Below are positions 35,120-44,115 of a stretch of 64,000 nucleotides of DNA, piece after piece; within the stretch, counting starts at the first letter, position 1, and each line of letters starts with the position of its first letter. Source of the DNA: Botrimarina colliarenosi. Its GTDB lineage: Bacteria; Planctomycetota; Planctomycetia; Pirellulales; Lacipirellulaceae. Position numbers and translations under genes: made by a program. The notes beneath the pieces were generated by a model. The model did not search any database. It saw only the letters and a program-made list of their open reading frames with translations, and was not told where the DNA came from. The DNA is taken from contig NZ_SJPR01000004.1 in assembly GCF_007859955.1 (NCBI RefSeq), positions 124,001 to 188,000 on the forward strand. Direction: 5' to 3'.

Positions 35120-35901
35120 GCACCCGTCACGCCGTGAGCGACACGCTCGACGAATCGGCACTGCGCGACAGTCCTTTCTGCCAGACCGTCGAAATCCACG
35201 CGGAACTGGGCTCGACCAATGACCGCGCGCGAGAGCTGATTGCAACCGAGGCGACGCTCCCGGCGTTAATCGTCGCCGATCGCCAGACAGCGGGCCGCGG
35301 CCGCGGCGCCAACCGCTGGTGGGCCAGCGACGGCGCCCTGACGTTCAGCATCGCCCTCGACGCCGCCGCACGGGGGCTCACCACCGCGCAGCACGGCCTG
35401 CTCTCGCTGGCGACAGCCGTCGCCATCGTCGAGGCGGTCCGGACGACGACCGGCCGCGCCGCTGGTGTGAAATGGCCTAACGACGTGCTGCTAGCGGGCC
35501 GCAAGCTCGCCGGCGTGCTGATCGAGTCGCCACGCCCCGGTCGGCTGGTGATCGGCGTCGGCGTCAACGTCGCCAATCGCTTCGACGGCGCACCGGACGA
35601 CGTCCGCGCGCGGGCGACTTCGCTCGCGGGCAGTGGGACGACGCGGCAAGCGGTGCTGGCGGCTTTCCTGTCGGCATTCGACGCCCGGCTGACGCAACTC
35701 GCCGCCGGCGACCCGCAGCTAATCGACGCGGCGCGGGCCGCCTGCGTGCTGAAGGGAGAAATCGTCACCCTGCGGGATGGCGAGCGCGAAACCACCGGCG
35801 CGTGCCGCGGCCTCGCCGAAGACGGTGCGCTGCTGATTGAAAGCGACGCCAAAGTGGCGAGCTACTACGCGGGCGTCATCGCTCGCAGCGGCGAGCGATA
35901 G
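35116..35901 (+). CDS. birA: Biotin--[acetyl-CoA-carboxylase] ligase
   Basis: A 261-residue group I BirA that activates biotin and attaches it to the carboxylase carrier protein. The biotinyl-AMP motif is TAGRGRGANRWW (58-69), the catalytic Lys lies in KWPNDVLL (Lys119), and the C-terminal SH3-like domain follows. No N-terminal helix-turn-helix is present, so it does not act as a repressor. The GTG at 35116 overlaps the histidine kinase stop (GTGA). A duplicated 18-bp unit gives a second in-frame GTG at 35134, which is an alternative start. Confidence 0.9.
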   Translation: MSTRHAVSDTLDESALRDSPFCQTVEIHAELGSTNDRARELIATEATLPALIVADRQTAGRGRGANRWWASDGALTFSIALDAAARGLTTAQHGLLSLATAVAIVEAVRTTTGRAAGVKWPNDVLLAGRKLAGVLIESPRPGRLVIGVGVNVANRFDGAPDDVRARATSLAGSGTTRQAVLAAFLSAFDARLTQLAAGDPQLIDAARAACVLKGEIVTLRDGERETTGACRGLAEDGALLIESDAKVASYYAGVIARSGER

Positions 35902-35908
35902 CCACAGC

Positions 35909-35980
35909 GAGCCGGGAAACGTCAGTTCCCGGAGGGCGCCGGGTATCCGCTTCACTCCGGGAACTGACGTTTCCCGGCTC
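35909..35980. repeat. Perfect 26-bp inverted repeat between convergent genes
   Basis: Arms 35909-35934 and 35955-35980 are perfect reverse complements with a 20-nt spacer. Each arm contains a smaller hairpin, CCGGGAA-N7-TTCCCGG. It sits between birA (rightward) and the MBL gene (leftward), as expected of a bidirectional terminator. The right arm recurs exactly at 43218-43243, and its 33-nt context (35948-35980) recurs inside ileS at 45949-45981. Confidence 0.9.
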
Positions 35981-36028
35981 TCTGCCGCTTGCGTCTTCAG
36001 GCTCCCTGCGGCTTGCAATGCCGGGGGG

Positions 36029-36748
36029 CTACGACGGTTCGATCCACCCCGATGGCTTGCCGACGAACGGGTTGTTCCGCTTTTCTTCGCCGACGGTCGT
36101 CGTCGGGCCGTGGCCCGGGTAGACGATCGCTGCGTCCGGCAGCGTGAACAGCTGCGAGTGGATCGACTCGCGGAGGGTCTCGAAATCGCCGTCCGGAAAG
36201 TCGGTCCGTCCGACCGAGCCCCGGAACAGCACGTCGCCCGCCACGGCGTGGACGGCGCCGTCGGGCGTTTCTAAGAGAAACGACACGTGCCCTGCCGAGT
36301 GACCCGGAGTGTCCACCACGCGCCACCTCATTCCGGCCGCTTCGTAGACATCGCCGCCGACGACCGTCTGGTCCGCCTCGGGGCTGAGAACCTCGAAGCC
36401 AAACCCGGCCGAGAGATTCCCCACCGGGTCGGTCAGCTTGGACGCGTCCCCCCGGCCGATCAGTAGCGGGGCTTCGGGCCAGCGCTTTTTGAGGGCATGG
36501 TTACCGGCGATGTGGTCGGAGTGGCCGTGGGTGCAAAGAATCGCCGCCGGCGTCAGGCCTTGTTCGTCCAGCAATTTCTCGATGGCCCCGGGCTGCAGAC
36601 CGGGATCGAAGACGATGCAGTCGGACCGGTCAGCGAGGTGGAAAACGTAGGTATTCTCGTCAAAAGGGGCCGAGATCACCTTGGCGATCTCGACCTTCGC
36701 GACGGGCGAACCACTAGCACGGGGGGTGTCGGAATGGGAGTCGGGCAC
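36029..36748 (-). CDS. MBL-fold metallo-hydrolase (glyoxalase II-like)
   Basis: A 239-residue metallo-beta-lactamase-fold hydrolase. Metal ligands are visible: THGHSDHIAGN (His74, His76, Asp78, His79), TPGHSAGH (further His), AGDVLFRGSVGRTD and YPGHGPTTT. This YcbL-like pattern typifies glyoxalase II-type thioesterases in the cytoplasm. The GTG at 36748 is preceded by AGAGAG, a good ribosome binding site. Convergent with birA. Physiological substrate unknown. Confidence 0.87.
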   Translation of the reverse strand: MPDSHSDTPRASGSPVAKVEIAKVISAPFDENTYVFHLADRSDCIVFDPGLQPGAIEKLLDEQGLTPAAILCTHGHSDHIAGNHALKKRWPEAPLLIGRGDASKLTDPVGNLSAGFGFEVLSPEADQTVVGGDVYEAAGMRWRVVDTPGHSAGHVSFLLETPDGAVHAVAGDVLFRGSVGRTDFPDGDFETLRESIHSQLFTLPDAAIVYPGHGPTTTVGEEKRNNPFVGKPSGWIEPS

Positions 36749-37051
36749 GGGGATCTCTCTTTCGACGCTTGCGGGGCGTCGTTAGTATCGGGCGAGAGAA
36801 AGGGCCCCTACGGATGGGGAAGCCCTCCGCCTCTGCCCGCAGGGAGCATCGGTTCTGGCAAGCAGGCGACCGCGTCGACTGCCGCCGGCGTCGCCCGTAC
36901 TGTATCGGAGCGACCGATACCCGACGACCGACCCCGCCCGAAGTCACCGCTCCACAGCCGACGCCGCCCGCCCCCTATCCCCGACTCGGTCCGCCCCCCA
37001 GCGGGACCGCCCCGACACCAGCCGCCTACCCGCGGCCAGGAGACCCGCAAG
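36749..37051. other. Intergenic region of 303 bp between divergent genes
   Basis: Pro-rich translation in several frames, without family similarity. It should hold the promoters of the MBL hydrolase and the DUF1571 gene. No confident promoter or operator was seen. Confidence 0.4.
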
Positions 37052-38035
37052 ATGCCCGCCACTCTCACTGCCTCCGCGCTCCGCACCGCTCTCGGACGGA
37101 CTTTCCTCATCGTCGCGGTCGCCGGCCCCTTTGTGGTGTTGGGCGCTCTCGGGGCCAACGCCCAACAACTGACCCGGCCAATCTACCGCGTCGCCGACGC
37201 CACCCAGCCGTCTGCCCCCCAGCCGCCTACCGCCCAACCGATGGCGGCAACGCAGCCGGAGGGCGACGTCCCGGTGATGCGCGACGACGCGGTCCAGCCC
37301 GCTTCGGCCGAGCTCGAAGGCATCCCGTTTGACCTGCAGCAACGCCCCGGCGAGCACCCGCTGATGCCGTGCCTCCGCCTGGCGAAAGAGGCCCTCGCCG
37401 ACATGGACCGGCAAGTGCAGGACTACTCGGCCACGTTCACGAAGGTCGAACGCCTCAACGGCACGCTGAACGATCCGCAGAAGTTGACCCTCCGGGTGCG
37501 GCAGCAGCCGTTCAGCGTCTACATGAAGTTCATCACGCCCAACCCCGGGCAAGAGGCGCTGTACGTCTCCAACCAAAATGACGGCAAGCTCGTCGCGATG
37601 GGATCGGGTTGGAAGCGTCGTTTCGGCAAGATCAACCTCGACCCGGACGGTAACATGGCGATGGCCGGACAGCGTTACCCGATCACCAAGGCCGGCATCC
37701 GCAACCTGACTTCCGAGCTCATCGAAATCGCCGAGCAAGACGTCAAGTACGCCGAGTGTGAAGTTCAGTACGGCGTGGCCACGATCGACAACCGCCCGGT
37801 CACGATGATCCGGGCGATCCACCCGGTGCCGCGCAAGAACTTCCGCTTCCACCGCGCCGAGATCTTCATCGACAACGAGATGCGTCTGCCGGTCGCCTAC
37901 CAGGCGTTCAGCTGGCCCACCGTCGAAGGGGGCGAGCCGATCCTGGAAGAGAAGTACATCTACACCGACCTGAAGCTGAACAACGGCTTCACCGACGCCG
38001 ACTTCTCGACCGAGAACCCGGGGATGTTCCAGTAG
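37052..38035 (+). CDS. DUF1571 domain protein, exported
   Basis: A 327-residue secreted protein. A signal peptide (hydrophobic core FLIVAVAGPFVVLGALG, cleavage after ANA) leads to a Pro/Gln-rich linker (about 45-90), then the DUF1571 domain (about 105-327) with RQQPFSVYMKFITPNPGQE and FRFHRAEIFIDNEMRLPV. The domain resembles LolA/LolB-type lipoprotein carriers in overall plan, but a role is unproven. The ATG at 37052 has AGGAGA upstream. The gene end carries a 22-bp tandem duplication that includes the stop codon (38019-38061). Confidence 0.85.
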   Translation: MPATLTASALRTALGRTFLIVAVAGPFVVLGALGANAQQLTRPIYRVADATQPSAPQPPTAQPMAATQPEGDVPVMRDDAVQPASAELEGIPFDLQQRPGEHPLMPCLRLAKEALADMDRQVQDYSATFTKVERLNGTLNDPQKLTLRVRQQPFSVYMKFITPNPGQEALYVSNQNDGKLVAMGSGWKRRFGKINLDPDGNMAMAGQRYPITKAGIRNLTSELIEIAEQDVKYAECEVQYGVATIDNRPVTMIRAIHPVPRKNFRFHRAEIFIDNEMRLPVAYQAFSWPTVEGGEPILEEKYIYTDLKLNNGFTDADFSTENPGMFQ

Positions 38036-38074
38036 AAGGCCGGGCATGTTCCAGTAGAAAGCAAGAGAGGAGGT

Positions 38075-38089
38075 TAGGCGGGTAGGACG
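38075..38089. repeat. Left arm of an inverted repeat flanking the four-helix-bundle gene
   Basis: TAGGCGGGTAGGACG; its reverse complement recurs at 38495-38509 with 13 of 15 matches. The arms bracket the frameshifted four-helix-bundle gene. Confidence 0.55.
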
Positions 38090-38106
38090 GTCGGACGAGA
38101 CGCCGA

Positions 38107-38464
38107 CTACTTGTCGCGTAGGGATCGGACGAGGCCACGTAAAACTCGGGAGCTCTCGTTGCTCTTCGCGCTGAGGACGTCGGCAGCCGTGCCGCTGAAG
38201 TAACCGAGCCGAACCGCGACCGAGATCTGGTACTCCAACTCCTTGGCGGACGCGAAAGCGATCCCTAAGAAGCGGAGATAGTCCCCCTCGGACTCGCGTG
38301 CGCACCCTTCAACGATATTAGAGGCGGCCGACACGGCAGCTCGACGCATTTGCGAAGTGAGCCCGAAGCGTTCGTCGACTGGCATCGCTTTGGTGTGCCG
38401 ATACAGCTCGATCACCAGAGCATCGGCAATCTGGAAACGCCTTGAGCTTTCGGTGATCCCGCAT
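38107..38464 (-). pseudogene. Four-helix-bundle protein, frameshifted near its N-terminus
   Basis: From 38415 leftward the frame reads IELYRHTKAMPVDERFGLTSQ, then RRAAVSAASNIVEGCARESE and YLRFLGIAFASAKELEYQ, typical of the four-helix-bundle (TIGR02436-type) family. The expected N-terminus MRDHRKLKAF starts at 38464 but in another frame. Deleting one base of the GG at 38433-38434 would join them as KLKAFQIADALVIELY. So the gene is either broken by a single-base insertion or the base is a sequencing error. A GTG at 38415 would give an intact but shortened 102-residue protein. Function of the family is unknown. Confidence 0.75.
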
Positions 38465-38494
38465 CATTCAAAGTGCGCCCTCTCTCGAGCCTAT

Positions 38495-38509
38495 CGTCCT
38501 ACCAGCCTA
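38495..38509. repeat. Right arm of the inverted repeat flanking the four-helix-bundle gene
   Basis: CGTCCTACCAGCCTA, partner of 38075-38089. It is followed by a further ACCAGTC unit, so the arm may be part of a longer TACCAGCC repeat. Confidence 0.55.
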
Positions 38510-38519
38510 CCAGTCTAAT

Positions 38520-40604
<2,085 letters not shown>

Positions 40605-40607
40605 CAA

Positions 40608-40716
40608 GGATTGCGGAGTGGGGTCTCGGATTGCGGATGAATGGGAAGTCCACGGAAAATGCTGGATTCCTCGCTTGCGCGTCAATCCGCCGTCCGCGAT
40701 CCCCATTCCGCAATCC
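40608..40716. repeat. Inverted repeat of the GGATTGCGGAA family
   Basis: Arms 40608-40637 and 40682-40716 match at about 25 of 33 positions and carry GGATTGCGGA-type units. It lies between the divergent helicase and YfgM-like genes. Related sequence occurs at 11611-11710 and within ileS. Confidence 0.75.
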
Positions 40717-40784
40717 GTGGGGTGGCCTTACCATACCGGTTTCCCCACCACGCCCCAGCCCTTGCCCACGCGGGCCTTTCTGAT

Positions 40785-41657
40785 ATGGACAGCGAACACC
40801 GCCACGAACTGGAAGAGAACGCTCTCGCCGGCTGGTTGTCGACCAAGATCGACGAGACCAAGCCCTACCTGCCGGCAATCGCGCTCGGCGTGGTCGTCCT
40901 CGTCGCGGGGCTGATCGGCTTCAGCGGTTGGAAGACCGCCAACGCCTCTGCGAAGGCCGACCGCTGGCGTGACTTTACGGTCGCCCTCGAGCAGGGGAAT
41001 CCGGACCTGGTCGACCTGAAGACCGCCTCGGAGCAAAACCCCGGCACCGCCGTCGCCGATTGGGCCGACGTCACGTGGGCCGACGGGAAGGTCTACCAAG
41101 CCTCGCAGATTTATTTCCGCGACCGTTCCGACGCCAACGAGGCGGTCGACGAGGCGGTCGAGGTCTACGAGCGGCTGGTGAAATCGGGCGACCGCGACGT
41201 CGCCGAGCGGGCCACCTTCCAGCTCGGCCGCGCCCTTGAGCTCCAAGGCAAGCTCGACGAGGCCGCCAAGCAGTACGCCCGCGTCACCGGCGCCTTCGCT
41301 CAAGTCGCCAAGAGCCGCATCGAACAGCTCGAGACCCCTTCGGTGAAGGAAGCCTACGACTGGATCACCGCCACCAAGACGGCGAGCGCCTCGTCGACCG
41401 TCGACACCTCCGGGGGCCTCCTCGATAGCCTCGATCCGGACGACCTGCCGCTGCCCGAGGTTAGCGCCGAAGAAGCCGACGCCACGCTCGACAGCCTGCT
41501 GCAAGGGGTCGACGAAGAGACCGAAGCCGACATGGCCGACGCCGACATGACGGACGATGCGCCGGCCGACGACGAATCGGCCGCCGACGAGACGGCCGCC
41601 GATGAAGCCTCAGTGGATGAGGCGGCGGACGACGAGTCGACCGAAAGCAACGAGTGA
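40785..41657 (+). CDS. YfgM-like tetratricopeptide membrane protein
   Basis: A 290-residue protein. A short cytoplasmic N-terminus (HRHELEENALAGWLSTKI) leads to one membrane helix (about 25-47), then TPR-like helical repeats (about 55-190; ERATFQLGRALELQGKLDEA and similar) and a very acidic Asp/Glu/Ala-rich C-terminal tail (about 225-290). This is the plan of YfgM/TPR_21 proteins, linked to the secretion translocon. The ATG at 40785 starts the conserved segment. It overlaps the next gene by 4 bp. Confidence 0.8.
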   Translation: MDSEHRHELEENALAGWLSTKIDETKPYLPAIALGVVVLVAGLIGFSGWKTANASAKADRWRDFTVALEQGNPDLVDLKTASEQNPGTAVADWADVTWADGKVYQASQIYFRDRSDANEAVDEAVEVYERLVKSGDRDVAERATFQLGRALELQGKLDEAAKQYARVTGAFAQVAKSRIEQLETPSVKEAYDWITATKTASASSTVDTSGGLLDSLDPDDLPLPEVSAEEADATLDSLLQGVDEETEADMADADMTDDAPADDESAADETAADEASVDEAADDESTESNE

Positions 41658-42625
41658 GCGAGCCCTTACTGGCGTTGACGGTCGAAGAAGACGACATCGG
41701 TCGCCGTCTCGACGTGGTGCTGGCCCAGCGCCTGCCGGAGTTCAGCCGCTCGCTGCTCAAGAAGGCGATCGAGGCGGGCGGCGTCACGGTCGGCGATCGC
41801 CGCGAGCGGCCCGCCTACCGGCTCGAGGCGGGCGACGAGGTGCGCGTCACCAGCGTCGAACGCCCGGTCGAAGGCCCCGCGCCCGAGCCGATCGCTCTCG
41901 ATCTTGTTTACGAGGACGACGACCTCGCCGTCGTCAACAAGCCGGCCGGCATGGTGGTGCATCCGGCGAAGGGGCACTGGGCGGGGACGCTCGCCGCCGC
42001 GCTCGCTTACCATTTTGGCGACCGCCTCAGCTCGACCGGCGGCCCGCAGCGACCAGGGATCGTCCACCGCCTCGACCGCGACACGTCGGGCGTCATCCTT
42101 GTCGCCAAGCACGACCAGGCCCACGAACGTCTCGCCGCGCAGTTCCAGGACCGCACGACTGAGAAAGAGTACCTGGCGATCGTCCTCGGTGAGCCCGACC
42201 GCGACGGCGATGTCATCGACGAGCCGATCGGTCCGCACCCGCACATCCGTGAGAAGATGGCGATCCGCCGCGACCACCCCGACGCCCGCCAAGCGGTGAC
42301 GACGTTCGAGGTGCTCGAGAGGTTCCGCCGCTGCTCGCTGCTGCTGGCCAAGCCGAAGACGGGACGCACCCACCAGATCCGCGTTCACCTTGCCCACACG
42401 GGCCATCCGGTGCTGTGCGACAAGCAGTACGGCGGCCGCAGCCAGATCACCCCGAGCGAACTGGCCGGCGGCGTCGCGAAGCCCGACGAGCCGGCGCTCT
42501 TAGAGCGTCACGCCCTGCACGCGCACCGCATCCGCATCAATCATCCGATGACGAACGAGCGGATGACGTTCGAGGCCGCCGCGCCGGCCGATATCGAAGC
42601 GGTGCTCAGCTTCTTGCGCGGATAG
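41654..42625 (+). CDS. RluA-family pseudouridine synthase (RluD-like)
   Basis: A 323-residue rRNA pseudouridine synthase. An S4 RNA-binding domain (about 17-75) is followed by the catalytic domain with HRLDRDTSGVILVAK (catalytic Asp141) and KTGRTHQIRVHL. Family RluD/RluC. The GTG at 41654 overlaps the upstream stop by 4 bp, so translation is coupled. Target position cannot be told from sequence. Confidence 0.92.
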   Translation: MSEPLLALTVEEDDIGRRLDVVLAQRLPEFSRSLLKKAIEAGGVTVGDRRERPAYRLEAGDEVRVTSVERPVEGPAPEPIALDLVYEDDDLAVVNKPAGMVVHPAKGHWAGTLAAALAYHFGDRLSSTGGPQRPGIVHRLDRDTSGVILVAKHDQAHERLAAQFQDRTTEKEYLAIVLGEPDRDGDVIDEPIGPHPHIREKMAIRRDHPDARQAVTTFEVLERFRRCSLLLAKPKTGRTHQIRVHLAHTGHPVLCDKQYGGRSQITPSELAGGVAKPDEPALLERHALHAHRIRINHPMTNERMTFEAAAPADIEAVLSFLRG

Positions 42626-42750
42626 TCGGCGAGATTCCGTTTGCGAATCCTGTGCGACCCGGTAGCATGCGTTCGCCTAGCCCCAATGGGGGATCATGCC
42701 GACGCGGAACTTCCGTGCGACACCCCCTTCACACGCATGGAGGATTTGCG

Positions 42751-43158
42751 ATGGGAATGTTGAAGGAATTCAAAGAGTTTGCGATGCGCGGCAGCGTGGT
42801 CGATCTCGCTGTTGGCGTCGTCATTGGAGCCGCGTTCGGGAAAATTACGACGACCTTCGTCTCGGCAATCATCACGCCAATCGTTGGTTACCTGACCGGC
42901 GGCGTCGACGTCAAAGACTGGGCCTACACCCTGCCCGTTCCCGAACTCGCCGAAGGGATGAAAGCGCCGACGCTCGCCTACGGTGAGCTGCTGCAGGTGC
43001 TGATCGATTTCATCATCATCGCTTTCGCTATCTTCATGGCGATCAAAGCGATGAATAGCCTGACCAAGACGACGAACGAGGCCGAAGAATCGCCCGCCGA
43101 GCCGCCGGAAGACATCCTGCTATTGCGCGAGATCCGCGATTCGCTCAAGAAAAGCTGA
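42751..43158 (+). CDS. mscL: Large-conductance mechanosensitive channel
   Basis: A 135-residue MscL that opens in response to membrane tension. The N-terminal helix and first membrane segment read EFKEFAMRGSVVDLAVGVVIG, followed by GAAFGKITTTFVSAIITPI. The periplasmic loop (about 45-75) and second membrane helix (LIDFIIIAFAIFMAIKAMN) are present, then a charged C-terminal helix ending LREIRDSLKK. The ATG at 42751 has GGAGG 7-8 nt upstream, which decides the start. Convergent with purN, with an inverted repeat between them. Confidence 0.95.
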   Translation: MGMLKEFKEFAMRGSVVDLAVGVVIGAAFGKITTTFVSAIITPIVGYLTGGVDVKDWAYTLPVPELAEGMKAPTLAYGELLQVLIDFIIIAFAIFMAIKAMNSLTKTTNEAEESPAEPPEDILLLREIRDSLKKS

Positions 43159-43170
43159 GGCGTCGCCAGC

Positions 43171-43243
43171 GAGCCGGGAAGCGTGAGCTCCCGGAGTGGA
43201 AGCGGGTCCCCGGGGCGCTCCGGGAACTGACGTTTCCCGGCTC
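43171..43243. repeat. Inverted repeat (26-bp arms) between mscL and purN
   Basis: Arms 43171-43196 and 43218-43243 differ at three positions. The right arm is identical to 35955-35980. A T-rich stretch (CTTTTCTATTC) follows on the plus strand. Position between convergent genes suggests a bidirectional terminator. Confidence 0.9.
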
Positions 43244-43249
43244 GCTTTT

Positions 43250-43954
43250 CTATTCGCTGGCTGTGCGCCGGGCTTTTATCCAGCTTACCTTTTGCTCAGC
43301 CTTTTGTTCAGCGCTGCCGGAAGGGCCGCGGGCGGTGCGTTTCGGCTTGCCGATCCGGACGCGGCCCTCGTCGAGCGTCACGCGCCCGGCGGCGAGCATC
43401 CGCAGCACGTGGGGGTAGGCTTCCTTCTCCGCCTCAAAGACGCGCGCGGCGAGCGCGTGGGGCGTGTCGTCCTCGAACACCGGGACAGGCGTCTGCCAGA
43501 TGATCGGGCCGGCGTCGTACTCGTTGTCAACGAAGTGGACCGTCACGCCAGTCACCTTGCAGCCGCGCTCGAGCACGGCGGCGTGGACGCGGTCGCCATA
43601 CATGCCATGGCCGCCAAACGCCGGCAGCAGCGACGGATGGATGTTCACGACCCGGCCTGAATAGTCGTCCGGCACGGGGCAGAGCTTCAGCCACCCCGCC
43701 ATCACCACCAGCTCGACCTCCGCCGTGCGGCAACGCGAAAAGACCGCGGCGCCGAACAGCTCGTCGGTCGCGTATTCACCACGGTTGACGACCGATGTCG
43801 GAATCCCGGCCGCCTCGGCGTGGGCAAGCCCGCCCGCCGTCGCGCTGCTGGCGATCACCAGCGCAATCTCAACCGGCAACTGATCGGCTTCGACCAGCTC
43901 CAGGAAGTTCTTCAGCGTCCGGCCGCTGCCGGAGATGAGCACCGCGATCTTCAA
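43250..43954 (-). CDS. purN: Phosphoribosylglycinamide formyltransferase
   Basis: A 234-residue GART enzyme of purine synthesis that transfers a formyl group from 10-formyl-THF to GAR. The N-terminus KIAVLISGSGRTLKNFLEL, the segment VVMAGWLKLCPVPDDYSGRV with NIHPSLLPAFGG (catalytic Asn and His) and VTVHFVDNEYDAGPI (catalytic Asp) are diagnostic. The start is a TTG at 43954, right where homology begins; upstream reading frame is the repeat at 43965-44100. The first 20 bases upstream are AT-rich with only a weak ribosome binding site. Confidence 0.92.
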   Translation of the reverse strand: MKIAVLISGSGRTLKNFLELVEADQLPVEIALVIASSATAGGLAHAEAAGIPTSVVNRGEYATDELFGAAVFSRCRTAEVELVVMAGWLKLCPVPDDYSGRVVNIHPSLLPAFGGHGMYGDRVHAAVLERGCKVTGVTVHFVDNEYDAGPIIWQTPVPVFEDDTPHALAARVFEAEKEAYPHVLRMLAAGRVTLDEGRVRIGKPKRTARGPSGSAEQKAEQKVSWIKARRTASE

Positions 43955-43964
43955 TTTCTTTATT

Positions 43965-44100
43965 AACCACGAAGGAACGAAGGAACAAAGTAAGCGGCCC
44001 ACGAATAACACGAATCCTAGCGAATCCAATTCGAGTCGATTCGCTCAATTCGTGGGCACAGCTCTTCTGTTCTTCTTAGTTCCTTCGTTCCTTTGTGGTT
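43965..44100. repeat. Nested inverted repeats between purN and ileS
   Basis: Outer arms 43965-43990 and 44078-44100 are built from GGAACGAAGGAA/TTCCTTCGTTCC units. Inside, 43997-44057 is a palindrome of the CCCACGAAT family with ends GCCCACGAAT / ATTCGTGGGC. The nesting means two repeat families inserted into one spot. It separates the leftward ileS and purN genes. Confidence 0.85.
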
Positions 44101-44115
44101 CAAATTCTTTAAGAA

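Noticed and set aside
33440-35245. 601-codon leftward open frame
   Set aside because: Antisense to the FHA-GAF histidine kinase, whose motifs are complete.
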